From Phytophthora sp. 'mugwort' (taxonomy: Eukaryota; Oomycota; Peronosporomycetes; Peronosporales; Peronosporaceae): a stretch of DNA of 64,000 nt. Positions 30,001 through 41,354 of this stretch are shown here, one piece after another. The stretch spans positions 2,356,001 to 2,420,000 of the forward strand of contig JAUCEF010000007.1 in assembly GCA_033558025.1 (NCBI GenBank), written 5' to 3'. Numbering within the stretch: position 1 is the first letter of the stretch; every line of letters starts with the position of its first letter. The position numbers and the translations under genes are program-made. The notes below the pieces were generated by a model. The model worked only from the letters and a program-made list of their open reading frames with translations. It made no database searches and had not been told where the DNA came from.

Positions 30001-33000
30001 TCGCATCGGACGTCAGCACCGACACGCTCCCCGAGCTCCCACCCGATGACGCTCCGCTAGATAGCGTCACTGAACCGCTCACCTTGTCCGTTCCCGTACC
30101 GGAATCCGCGCTACCGACGGACACCGACCCACTCGTCGCACTCGAACCAGAACCGCTCGAGACTACTACATCACCCCCAACACCGCTAGACTCCGTGCCG
30201 CCGCTGATGTCCACAGCTCCGCCGGTCGTCGCTCCAGTGCCACCGACGATAAACACACGACCACCAACTCCAACACCACCATCAGTGTCCGTGCCAGTGC
30301 TGTCGCCGCTCCGCACAAGAACGTCTCCGCCCATACTCGAGTCGCTGGACCCTACCAACAGGCTGATGGCACCCGCAGCTTTTCCCTTCGCATTCGCCGT
30401 CGCGACGTCGATAGACCCAGAAGCGCCGCCAGTGGACACACCCGTCGACAGCGAGATTCCACCGCTCGCCACTGCCCCGCCCGTCACCAGCGAGATGCGG
30501 CCGCTTTGGGGCGCAGCGCCCGCCTCCAAGCTCGATAACAACACGTTTCCGCTCGTCACGTCGGTACCACCTCCGCTCTGAATCGACACCGTGCCACCAC
30601 TTGTCGAACTACCGTCTCCCCCTGCAATGATCAACTCGCCGCCGGTTTTGGCTGCTCCTGCTTTGAGAGATAAGGCTCCTCCTGTGCCGGATGCATGGGA
30701 GGAAGTTCCAGCCATAAGGTCAATTACGCCACCTTTGTCAGCATCACCAGACCCAACGTGAACATCTACTGAGCCTCCGCTCCCGCCTCCTGCACTTGAC
30801 GTTGAAATCAGAACTGTGCCCGAGTTTCCCACTTTCGCTGCACCCGACGACAACGTCACACGACCACTGGCATGGCTCACGCCGGAGTCAGCACTAGCAA
30901 CAGTCACGTCTCCGCTAGCCGCATCACTCCCGCTGCCAGTCGTGATGGAAACGCTTCCACCGACGGTCTCCAACCCCGAGCCACCATTTAGCACCACATT
31001 ACCTCCTCCAGTAGTACCGGTGCCTCCCGTCAAGCTGATCGCGCCTCCGACGCCGTTCTGGCTGTCTCCACCACGAGCGCTAATGGACGCACTGTCCTCA
31101 GCATCACCAACCCCAGCAGCCACACTTATCGACCCGGCCTTACCTCCACTAGCATTCGATGTCGATACAGATACACCACCGGACGAGCCAGTCTTCGCCA
31201 CTCCCGTCGTCACTGAAACACTGCCGCTGGCCTGAGCGGAACCCGAATCCGCTGTGGACACCTTCACGTCGCCGCTCGTCGCACTGTCCCCTCGGCCGCT
31301 CGAGATGAGCACGCTCCCGCCTAAGGACCCGGCGCCCGCACCACCTGCCAACGTCAGGTCACCACCCACAGCAGTTCCCGATCCGCCACGCACCGTGACA
31401 GCGCCGCCTGTGCCCGTACCCGTCTCCGTCGTCGTGACCTCGTCCGTTGTCTGGGCCCTGCTCGTGCCGCCCTCGACACTCACGGATCCGCCCGTATTCG
31501 AGTCGCCGGAGCCCACGCTCAGCGAGATCGACCCGCTCCCGCCTCCCGTCGAAGACCCTGTCAAAATGGACACCGACCCGGAAGTACCACCGCTCGCCGC
31601 TCCCGATGACACCTGCACGGCGCCGCTCGTGCTCGTCGTCGATGCCGCACTCGACACCATCACGACCCCGCTCCTCGCGCTGTCGCCTGTGCCGCTGGAG
31701 ATCAGCACCTGGCCGCCAGCGGCCGATGTGCCAGTGCCAGAGCCTGCAGTGACCTCAACGTCACCGCCTATAGCAGTGCCACTCCCGCCCTCCACGCGAA
31801 CATGGCCTCCGGTTCCGACGGTGTCCTTGCTGCTTGCGCCGCCGCCAATATCCATCGCGCCTCCGACGTCAGCGTCTCCCGACCCCACGCGCACGACGAT
31901 CGAGCCACTCGCGCCACCAGTCGCATCCGACGTCAGCACCGACACGCTCCCCGAGCTCCCACCCGATGACGCTCCGCTAGATAGCGTCACTGAACCGCTC
32001 ACCTTGTCCGCTCCCGTACCGGAATCCGCGCTACCGACAGACACCGACCCACTCGTCGCACTCGAACCAGAACCGCTCGAGACTACTACATCACCCCCAA
32101 CACCGCTAGACTCCGTGCCGCCGCTGATGTCCACAGCTCCGCCGGTCGTCGCTCCAGTGCCACCGACGATAAACACACGACCACCAACTCCAACACCACC
32201 ATCAGTGTCCGTGCCAGTGCTGTCGCCGCTCCGCACAAGAACGTCTCCGCCCATACTCGAGTCGCTGGACCCTACCAACAGGCTGATGGCACCCGCAGCT
32301 TTTCCCTTCGCATTCGCCGTCGCGACGTCGATAGACCCAGAAGCGCCGCCAGTAGACACACCCGTCGACAGTGAGATTCCACCGCTCGCCACTGCCCCGC
32401 CCGTCACCAGCGAGATGCGGCCGCTTTGGGGCGCAGCGCCCGCCTCCAAGCTCGACAACAACACGTTTCCGCTCGCCACGTCGGTACCACCTCCGCTCTG
32501 AATCGACACCGTGCCACCACTTGTCGAACTACCGTCTCCCCCTGCAATGATCAACTCGCCGCCGGTTTTGGCTGCTCCTGCTTTGAGAGATAAGGCTCCT
32601 CCTGTGCCGGATGCATGGGAGGAAGTTCCAGCCATAAGGTCAATTACGCCACCTTTGTCAGCATCACCAGACCCAACGTGAACATCTACTGAGCCTCCGC
32701 TCCCGCCTCCTGCACTTGACGTTGAAATCAGAACTGTGCCCGAGTTTCCCACTTTCGCTGCACCCGACGACAACGTCACACGACCACTGGCATGGCTCAC
32801 GCCGGAGTCAGCACTAGCAACAGTCACGTCTCCGCTAGCCGCATCACTCCCGCTGCCAGTCGTGATGGAAACGCTTCCACCGACGGTGTTCAACCCCGAG
32901 CCACCATTTAGCACCACATTACCTCCTCCAGTAGTACCGGTGCCTCCCGTCAAGCTGATCGCGCCTCCGACGCCGTTCTGGCTGTCTCCACCACGAGCGC

Positions 33001-36000
33001 TAATGGACGCACTGTCCTCAGCATCACCAACCCCAGCAGCCACACTTATCGATCCGGCCTTACCTCCACTAGCATTCGATGTCGATACAGATACACCACC
33101 GGACGAGCCAGTCTTCGCCACTCCCGTCGTCATCGACACGCTGCCGCTGGCCTGAGCGGAACCCGAATCCGCTGTGGACACCTTCACGTCGCCGCTCGTC
33201 GCACTGTCCCCTCGGCCGCTCGAGATGAGCACGCTCCCGCCTAAGGACCCGGCGCCCGCACCACCTGCCAACGTCAGGTCACCACCCACAGCAGTTCCCG
33301 ATCCGCCACGCACCGTGACAGCGCCGCCTGTGCCCGTACCCGTCTCCGTCGTCGTGACCTCGTCCGTTGTCTGGGCCCTGCTCGTGCCGCCCTCGACACT
33401 CACGGATCCGCCCGTATTCGAGTCGCCGGAGCCCACGCTCAGCGAGATCGACCCGCTCGCGCCTCCCGTCGAAGACCCTGTCAAAATGGACACCGACCCG
33501 GAAGTACCACCGCTCGCCGCTCCCGATGACACCTGCACGGCGCCGCTCGTGCTCGTCGTCGATGCCGCACTCGACACCATCACGACCCCGCTCCTCGCGC
33601 TGTCGCCTGTGCCGCTGGAGATCAGCACCTGGCCGCCAGCGGCCGATGTGCCAGTGCCAGAGCCTGCAGTGACCTCAACGTCACCGCCTATAGCAGTGCC
33701 ACTCCCGCCCTCCACGCGAACATGGCCTCCGGTTCCGACGGTGTCCTTGCTGCTTGCGCCGCCGCCAATATCCATCGCGCCTCCGACGTCAGCGTCTCCC
33801 GACCCCACGCGCACGACGATCGAGCCACTCGCGCCACCAGTCGCATCCGACGTCAGCACCGACACGCTCCCCGAGCTCCCACCCGATGACGCTCCGCTAG
33901 ATAGCGTCACTGAACCGCTCACCTTGTCCGCTCCCGTACCGGAATCCGCGCTACCGACAGACACCGACCCACTCGTCGCACTCGAACCAGAACCGCTCGA
34001 GACTACTACATCACCCCCAACACCGCTAGACTCCGTGCCGCCGCTGATGTCCACAGCTCCGCCGGTCGTCGCTCCAGTGCCACCGACGATAAACACACGA
34101 CCACCAACTCCAACACCACCATCAGTGTCCGTGCCAGTGCTGTCGCCGCTCCGCACAAGAACGTCTCCGCCCATACTCGAGTCGCTGGACCCTACCAACA
34201 GGCTGATGGCACCCGCAGCTTTTCCCTTTGCATTCGCCGTCGCGACGTCGATAGACCCAGAAGCGCCGCCAGTAGACACACCCGTCGACAGTGAGATTCC
34301 ACCGCTCGCCACTGCCCCGCCCGTCACCAGCGAGATGCGGCCGCTTTGGGGCGCAGCGCCCGCCTCCAAGCTCGACAACAACACGTTTCCGCTCGCCACG
34401 TCGGTACCACCTCCGCTCTGAATCGACACCGTGCCACCACTTGTCGAACTACCGTCTCCCCCTGCAATGATCAACTCGCCGCCGGTTTTGGCTGCTCCTG
34501 CTTTGAGAGATAAGGCTCCTCCTGTGCCGGATGCATGGGAGGAAGTTCCAGCCATAAGGTCAATTACGCCACCTTTGTCAGCATCACCAGACCCAACGTG
34601 AACATCTACTGAGCCTCCGCTCCCGCCTCCTGCACTTGACGTTGAAATCAGAACTGTGCCCGAGTTTCCCACTTTCGCTGCACCCGACGACAACGTCACA
34701 CGACCACTGGCATGGCTCACGCCGGAGTCAGCACTAGCAACAGTCACGTCTCCGCTAGCCGCATCACTCCCGCTGCCAGTCGTGATGGAAACGCTTCCAC
34801 CGACGGTGTCCAACCCCGAGCCACCATTTAGCACCACATTACCTCCTCCAGTAGTACCGGTGCCTCCCGTCAAGCTGATCGCGCCTCCGACGCCGTTCTG
34901 GCTGTCTCCACCACGAGCGCTAATGGACGCACTGTCCTCAGCATCACCAACCCCAGCAGCCACACTTATCGACCCGGCCTTACCTCCACTAGCATTCGAT
35001 GTCGATACAGATACACCACCGGACGAGCCAGTCTTCGCCACTCCCGTCGTCATCGACACGCTGCCGCTGGCCTGAGCGGAACCCGAATCCGCTGTGGACA
35101 CCTTCACGTCGCCGCTCGTCGCACTGTCCCCTCGGCCGCTCGAGATGAGCACGCTCCCGCCTAAGGACCCGGCGCCCGCACCACCTGCCAACGTCAGGTC
35201 ACCACCCACAGCAGTTCCCGATCCGCCACGCACCGTGACAGCGCCGCCTGTGCCCGTACCCGTCTCCGTCGTCGTGACCTCGTCCGTTGTCTGGGCCCTG
35301 CTCGTGCCGCCCTCGACACTCACGGATCCGCCCGTATTCGAGTCGCCGGAGCCCACGCTCAGCGAGATCGACCCGCTCGCGCCTCCCGTCGAAGACCCTG
35401 TCAAAATGGACACCGACCCGGAAGTACCACCGCTCGCCGCTCCCGATGACACCTGCACGGCGCCGCTCGTGCTCGTCGTCGATGCCGCACTCGACACCAT
35501 CACGACCCCGCTCCTCGCGCTGTCGCCTGTGCCGCTGGAGATCAGCACCTGGCCGCCAGCGGCCGATGTGCCAGTGCCAGAGCCTGCAGTGACCTCAACG
35601 TCACCGCCTATAGCAGTGCCACTCCCGCCCTCCACGCGAACATGGCCTCCGGTTCCGACGGTGTCCTTGCTGCTTGCGCCGCCGCCAATATCCATCGCGC
35701 CTCCGACGTCAGCGTCTCCCGACCCCACGCGCACGACGATCGAGCCACTCGCGCCACCAGTCGCATCCGATGTCAGCACCGACACGCTCCCCGAGCTCCC
35801 ACCCGATGACGCTCCGCTAGATAGCGTCACTGAACCGCTCACCTTGTCCGCTCCCGTACCGGAATCCGCGCTACCGACAGACACCGACCCACTCGTCGCA
35901 CTCGAACCAGAACCGCTCGAGACTACTACATCACCCCCAACACCGCTAGACTCCGTGCCGCCGCTGATGTCCACAGCTCCGCCGGTCGTCGCTCCAGTGC

Positions 36001-39000
36001 CACCGACGATAAACACACGACCACCAACTCCAACACCACCATCAGTGTCCGTGCCAGTGCTGTCGCCGCTCCGCACAAGAACGTCTCCGCCCATACTCGA
36101 GTCGCTGGACCCTACCAACAGGCTGATGGCACCCGCAGCTTTTCCCTTTGCATTCGCCGTCGCGACGTCGATAGACCCAGAAGCGCCGCCAGTAGACACA
36201 CCCGTCGACAGTGAGATTCCACCGCTCGCCACTGCCCCGCCCGTCACCAGCGAGATGCGGCCGCTTTGGGGCGCAGCGCCCGCCTCCAAGCTCGACAACA
36301 ACACGTTTCCGCTCGCCACGTCGGTACCACCTCCGCTCTGAATCGACACCGTGCCACCACTTGTCGAACTACCGTCTCCCCCTGCAATGATCAACTCGCC
36401 GCCGGTTTTGGCTGCTCCTGCTTTGAGAGATAAGGCTCCTCCTGTGCCGGATGCATGGGAGGAAGTTCCAGCCATAAGGTCAATTACGCCACCTTTGTCA
36501 GCATCACCAGACCCAACGTGAACATCTACTGAGCCTCCGCTCCCGCCTCCTGCACTTGACGTTGAAATCAGAACTGTGCCCGAGTTTCCCACTTTCGCTG
36601 CACCCGACGACAACGTCACACGACCACTGGCATGGCTCACGCCGGAGTCAGCACTAGCAACAGTCACGTCTCCGCTAGCCGCATCACTCCCGCTGCCAGT
36701 CGTGATGGAAACGCTTCCACCGACGGTGTTCAACCCCGAGCCACCATTTAGCACCACATTACCTCCTCCAGTAGTACCGGTGCCTCCCGTCAAGCTGATC
36801 GCGCCTCCGACGCCGTTCTGGCTGTCTCCACCACGAGCGCTAATGGACGCACTGTCCTCAGCATCACCAACCCCAGCAGCCACACTTATCGATCCGGCCT
36901 TACCTCCACTAGCATTCGATGTCGATACAGATACACCACCGGACGAGCCAGTCTTCGCCACTCCCGTCGTCACTGAAACACTGCCGCTGGCCTGAGCGGA
37001 ACCCGAATCCGCTGTGGACACCTTCACGTCGCCGCTCGTCGCACTGTCCCCTCGGCCGCTCGAGATGAGCACGCTACCACCCAAGGACGAGGCGCCCGCA
37101 CCACCTGCCAACGTCAGGTCACCACCCACAGCAGTTCCCGATCCGCCACGCACCGTGACAGCGCCGCCTGTGCCCGTACCCGTCTCCGTCGTCGTGACCT
37201 CGTCCGTTGTCTGGGCCCTGCTCGTGCCGCCCTCGACACTCACGGATCCGCCCGTATTCGAGTCGCCGGAGCCCACGCTCAGCGAGATCGACCCGCTCGC
37301 GCCTCCCGTCGAAGACCCTGTCAAAATGGACACCGACCCGGAAGTACCACCGCTCACCGCTCCCGATGACACCTGCACGGCGCCGCTCGTGCTCGTCGTC
37401 GATGCCGCACTCGACACCATCACGACCCCGCTCCTCGCGCTGTCGCCTGTGCCGCTGGAGATCAGCACCTGGCCGCCAGCGGCCGATGTGCCAGTGCCAG
37501 AGCCTGCAGTGACCTCAACGTCACCGCCTATAGCAGTGCCACTCCCGCCCTCCACGCGAACATGGCCTCCGGTTCCGACGGTGTCCTTGCTGCTTGCGCC
37601 GCCGCCAATATCCATCGCGCCTCCGACGTCAGCGTCTCCCGACCCCACGCGCACGACGATCGAGCCACTCGGGCCACCTGTCGCATCGGACGTCAGCACC
37701 GACACGTTTCCCGAGCTTCCGGCCGAGGAAACCCCAGTTGTGAGGGTTATGCTTCCTGTTGTTTGTGACGGTGAGGATTGCAATTCGATAGCTCCACTAC
37801 GTCCAGGTGCTCCTCTGCCGCTATCAATGGCGATAGACCCACCGGTGGCCTGGTTCCCCAATAAATTACCGGCATCAGCCGCTGCCAGCTTAATGTCCCC
37901 CCCAATATTAGGACTTGATCCTGCACTGACGAGGACAGATCCACCTTGATATTGAGGATCTGAAGTCGAGCCAGCTGTTACTTGGATGAGGCCCCCTTCG
38001 TTGGTATCACCTTCACCGACAGCAATTCGAATGGAGCCTCCACTTCCACCGGTCGAAGAGGATGATCCGATAGCAAAATCACCTGACTTGCCCCCATAGG
38101 AAGACCCAGTGAAAACATCAATGCTTCCCGAGTCACCAGCATTCGTATTGCCACTAGAGAGTTTAATAACACCCGATGGCCCCAGCTTTCCTGCTCCAGA
38201 GCCAATCTCAACTGAACCAGATGCGGCACGATCAACAATACCATCAGATGTGTGGAGCAGTAGCCTTCCGGAGGCTGAGCCGTAATTGCTTTGTCCCGTT
38301 TCCACGTCTACATCTCCTCCAAGTTTCCAGTTTGATGCTCCCGAACGGATAGCCACCTTTGAACCAGGTTTGTTGTCTAGCGACCCAGCGATTAGCAGCA
38401 AGTCCTTTGCTGGTTGAAGACTAATAGAACCAACTTCTGACGAAATGATGCTAGCGTCTCCTAGAAGCTCGACGCTAGTGTGATTAATTTTCACACGACC
38501 CGCCGATACCCCATCCAATGTCGTTGATACGATGACATCTGCTGTGATAACTTCTCCATTTTTTGTCGCTGTCACATCAATACTCGCACCAGCACGAACA
38601 TCGACACCTGCACTTACTTCCAGCAGAATGCCGGCACCGACGCCATCCACATATATGGGCAAGTCATCGTAAGATGAACCAGCAAACGGTCGGTCAAGGA
38701 AAAACTGTTCTGGTGTCACCGGGCGGACAGGATCAACGAGATACGAGCCGCCTGCTAAGCGAACAAATGTGCTCCCGGCCAACTCTTTCGACAAATCGAC
38801 TAGGGTTGTTACAACATCACTGCCGTGCACCACAGAAACATTTCCAGGCAGCAAGTGGCCTGTCTTCAAGCTAGCATCGGTGAAGTGTCGAATCTGCATC
38901 ACCTTATGCGGTGCAGCCGAGTTAATCGTGTCGTCATGCGAGTAGATCTGGAACCCGCGCGAGTTCATCACTGATTGCAGCGTCGTGTCTTCGCTCGTAG

Positions 39001-39710
39001 AGAAAACTCTCTTACGGACTTCAATACTTTCGCTACCAGTCAAGCGATGCTGTAGACCTTCGTCAAGAAAAATGGCGGTAGCGCTCACACCGATCACCGT
39101 GCGCGCATCTAGCTGCCCCAAAAGCACAATATCTCCAACATTTACATACGCCCTGTCCCCGTATAGTTAGTTACATAAATGCACATGTCAGCCGCCAATC
39201 ACTGTAGCAGTGACCTGTTTACTGCAAAAACCACCAACCAACCTGATGTCGTTCGTCGTCGGCACGCTTGTAGCCCCCACCACAGCACCAGGACTCTGGA
39301 CGGAATCAATATTCCGGTACACCTTCCCCGATCTCACGGAGAGTGATGCTGAGCCATACACTGGATGGCTCTTCACCGACACCTCGCCCACGAGATGATT
39401 ATCTGCGCCGTCAACCCCCCAGCATACTTACATATTAGTAACTCCAGCCTCCGCATCCAGCAAGCATCAGCGTTAACGCACCGAACATGAAAGGGTCACG
39501 GGGAGATGGTTTGACCGTCGAGTCTAGCAGTCGGCGCTTCATCTGGACCTGCGCACTCGTCTTCACGGCCTCCTTCGGCTGCGTGCCAGCCGTCTCTGTT
39601 GCTGTTTGCGGCGGTAACCCCGCCAGCGTCCCTCCTCCATCTGCCACTACCCACGGAGTCCACGCCGTCAACCCTGCTGTCAGCAGGCCGAGCATCTGTA
39701 GAAACCGCAT
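1..39710 (-). CDS. giant secreted Gly/Ser-rich tandem-repeat protein (C-terminus beyond window)
   Basis: I do not recognise a named family. Proposed exons on the minus strand are 39710-39482, 39426-39243 and 39152-1. The start ATG is followed by a hydrophobic signal-peptide-like stretch (MRFLQMLGLLTAGLTAW) and a clear polar region, so secretion is inferred. Intron 1 (55 nt) has donor GTGCGT and a TACTAAT branch-like site; intron 2 (90 nt) has donor GTTGGT, a TAACTAAC branch-like site and a CAG acceptor. Both joins keep frame. Exon 3 is open for about 13,050 codons to the window edge, giving at least 13,188 codons in all. After roughly 480 non-array residues it becomes a tandem array of 520/521- and 639/640-residue units. 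Residues are mostly G, S, T, V, A and D in a recurring GGxVxVxSGxxxS pattern with almost no Cys, which suggests a beta-solenoid fibre or surface/adhesin-like protein. Function is unknown. Pro-rich plus-strand frames here are shadows. Confidence 0.85.
1918..7170 (-). repeat. higher-order repeat: 3123-bp dimer duplicated
   Basis: The pair of units at 1918 (1560 bp, carrying CACCAGTCGCATCCG and TTGTCCGCTCCCG) and 3478 (1563 bp, carrying CACCTGTCGCATCGG, TTGTCCGTTCCCG and the extra ACC) recurs in the same order at 5041 and 6601. The offset is exactly 3123 bp. The second copy then continues as a long unit instead of a short one, and private differences begin near 7180. Confidence 0.75.
22081..29880 (-). 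repeat. block of five consecutive short (1560 bp) units
   Basis: Five 1560-bp units start at 22081, 23641, 25201, 26761 and 28321. A private variant GAACCCGAATTCGCTGTGG, in place of ...GAATCC..., occurs at about 23086, 24646, 26206, 27766 and 29326 and nowhere else in the array. The five copies at exact 1560-bp spacing point to recent local amplification. Confidence 0.85.
29881..37560 (-). repeat. block of four consecutive long (1920 bp) units
   Basis: Four 1920-bp units follow each other at 29881, 31801, 33721 and 35641. The last three share private variants, such as CTACCGACAGACACC, GCCAGTAGACACACC and GCTCGCCACGTCGG. Three consecutive copies share the variant CTCCCGCCTAAGGACCCGG at about 31314, 33234 and 35154. 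This is the pattern expected of very recent unit-length duplication or gene conversion. Confidence 0.85.
39153..39242 (-). other. intron 2 of the giant repeat gene (predicted)
   Basis: The minus-strand donor is GTTGGT and the acceptor CAG, preceded by a TAACTAAC branch-point match. Splicing in phase 2 joins ...TTNDIR to AYVNVGDIVLLGQLD without a stop. A competing donor, GTAAAC at about 39226, would put the downstream frame into a stop. Confidence 0.6.
39427..39481 (-). other. intron 1 of the giant repeat gene (predicted)
   Basis: The minus-strand donor is GTGCGT and the acceptor is AG just after TACTAATATGTAAG. The splice joins codon phase 1 and removes an in-frame TAA that otherwise ends the signal-peptide frame at 39435. 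The 55-nt length suits oomycete introns. Confidence 0.65.
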
Positions 39711-41313
39711 CGTGGTTTCCCTCGTTCGTGCTCTGCAGTAGTTTCTCCCCTGTAGGTGCTGTAGCTCTCGTCCTGGTGCGATCTGCTCGTGTCTCTGGTG
39801 CTCAGCTTTTCTGGTCTGCTTCTGGTCTCTCGTTCAGCCCTTCTCGGTTGCGGATCGTGAAGTGGCAGCCTGTGGGCCGTCCAAGTGCCATGGGAAAGAT
39901 TTTAGAAGGATCCGCCACATTTCATGACCTTTCACGTCCACGTGGACCTCCAACGTGTCGTCAATGCAAAAATGCGACTTGTCGCTGGAGCCGACTAATC
40001 ACATGCGGACAGACTCTGTCACTCGCGTGATGCGTCCAGCTCGGCAGTCCGTCTCACGGAGACCGGCGAAGCCGCTCGGTTTCCTTTCCTGCTCGCCGCG
40101 CGCAAACGCGTTATTGTCACTCATCACTTTAGTGACCAAGGCAACCAGCCAAGAATTTTAAACTAGTAACGTTATAAAGTAATACCGGTACGTGTATTTT
40201 ACATTTTGTATCTTTAGGCACGTCGCGCCGATCTCCAGTAGCATGTGAGAGAGACACTAGAAGCTATCGGCTTAACATGTGTTCAACCAGCACTACGTGT
40301 TCTTGTTGTTGGTCTTCAGTGAACGTCAGCATAAAACAACAAATGTGTTTCAAGTTACCAGTAATAGCTTCAATCTCGATGATGGAAGCATATAATAGAT
40401 TCCGATTATTACTTATCTTCGAAGAATGCATGCGAGTTTGCTACCCGTTTGTGGTCACGGTGTTTTTCGCTCACCACCGACTTGACGCTCGTGTTACCCT
40501 GACTCTTGCGATAATATCGGAATATCTGTCCTTTACTATCGTGCGTACGTTTTCAGTTTTCCTGTCGATGCCGATGCAGCCCCAGTCTTATTAAATAAGT
40601 TAGTCAAATTATGAGCTATGGACTTAACTGAGGCCAAGAAGATACCTAATGCGCCGATCTTTCCACAGTACACTAGGAGAAACTGCGATCTGGCTCAGAC
40701 ACCAGAGTAGCATGGCAATTACCACACGTAGAAGCAAATTTCGAGTGCGACTATGATTCGGCGCCCAGCGTTTATGGTCCAACGGCGTAGAAGAAAATAC
40801 ATACCGCTCGGTAGTGGACCGCTGCTAGCGAATCGTAGGCTACGATTCGTAGCGAGCGGTAAGGATTATGCAGATGTGGGTATCAGCGTCAGTTCCGGTT
40901 CCTTTTCTTTTGTGCGGTGCGATGAGAGCATCGAGCGGGTCGGCGCGCATCGGTAACCAGGCCATGCTTACCATGTCAACTACCAGCCCAGTTTAGGATT
41001 CTTCACGTTGCAGTGTTCTTGATTTAGGTTGACAATACAACGTAACGCAAATGAAGCATCAATAGTCCTCGTTTTAACAGCATTGCACCCCTCGAGCCAG
41101 AGCAATGCGCATTACAGAAGACTTTAACATCCTGGCACTGTACAAAATTTTGCTGCAAGTAAGACGGTTCGAAGCAGTCATTTGACTACCATGAGAGTGG
41201 GTAGTCGGCCCAAATGATGCCCTACGGTGGACGCAGTTTCGGAGTAGATAAAAAAACGGTGAATCTCCTGGTAGTGGATGCACTATTGTTTTATCGGCAC
41301 ACGTTCCTTGAAA
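39711..41313. other. intergenic region, no convincing gene
   Basis: This 1.6-kb spacer lies upstream of the giant gene. Open frames of 60-143 codons exist on both strands, but they have no recognisable domain, no conserved-looking composition and no splice partners. The part next to 39710 should hold the giant gene's promoter, but I see no distinct oomycete initiator in it. Confidence 0.5.
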
Positions 41314-41338
41314 TATTCCGGCAATAATTGCCGGAATA
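41314..41338. repeat. 12-bp perfect palindrome with 1-nt spacer
   Basis: TATTCCGGCAAT is followed by one A and then its exact reverse complement ATTGCCGGAATA. It lies 17 bp left of a much longer hairpin and may belong to the same element. Confidence 0.85.
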
Positions 41339-41354
41339 CTTTAAACTCGCCGCA

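Larger units (their letters stand above)
1..37711 (-). repeat. protein-coding tandem array, 22 full units of two lengths plus a partial unit
   Basis: Using the landmark CATGGCCTCCGGTTCC, units begin at 1, 1918, 3478, 5041, 6601, 8521, 10084, 12001, 13561, 15124, 17044, 18604, 20164, 22081, 23641, 25201, 26761, 28321, 29881, 31801, 33721, 35641 and 37561. Nine are long (1917 or 1920 bp) and thirteen short (1560 or 1563 bp). All share a core of about 1260 bp (420 codons). Short units carry a specific segment of about 300 bp (for example 2613-2911) and long units one of about 660 bp (for example 696-1351), a difference of 360 bp or 120 codons. The 3-bp polymorphism is one extra ACC (one Gly codon on the minus strand). 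By eye the units are nearly identical, differing at scattered sites. The last partial copy diverges near 37711. Copy number in a single assembly should be treated with caution. Confidence 0.97.

Noticed and set aside
1..37711. CRISPR or satellite DNA interpretation of the array
   Set aside because: Units are 1.5-1.9 kb with no spacers, and they keep one open frame with only 3n indels, so protein-coding repeats explain them better.
21..37949. Dozens of Pro/Thr/Ser-rich plus-strand open frames (95-415 codons) across the array
   Set aside because: They are antisense to the giant minus-strand frame, are interrupted by TGA, TAG or TAA in most units, lengthen or shorten with single silent changes (for example ACCTGACC versus ACCTGGCC), and lack upstream promoters or splice logic.
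39226..39391. Alternative intron-2 donor (GTAAAC, near 39226) for the giant gene
   Set aside because: It leaves the wrong phase and puts a stop immediately after the acceptor, whereas the GTTGGT donor keeps the frame open.
39599..40594. Plus-strand frames 39599-40030 and 40277-40594 as small genes
   Set aside because: No domain, no signal peptide and no homology recognised; the first overlaps exon 1 and the upstream region of the giant gene in antisense.
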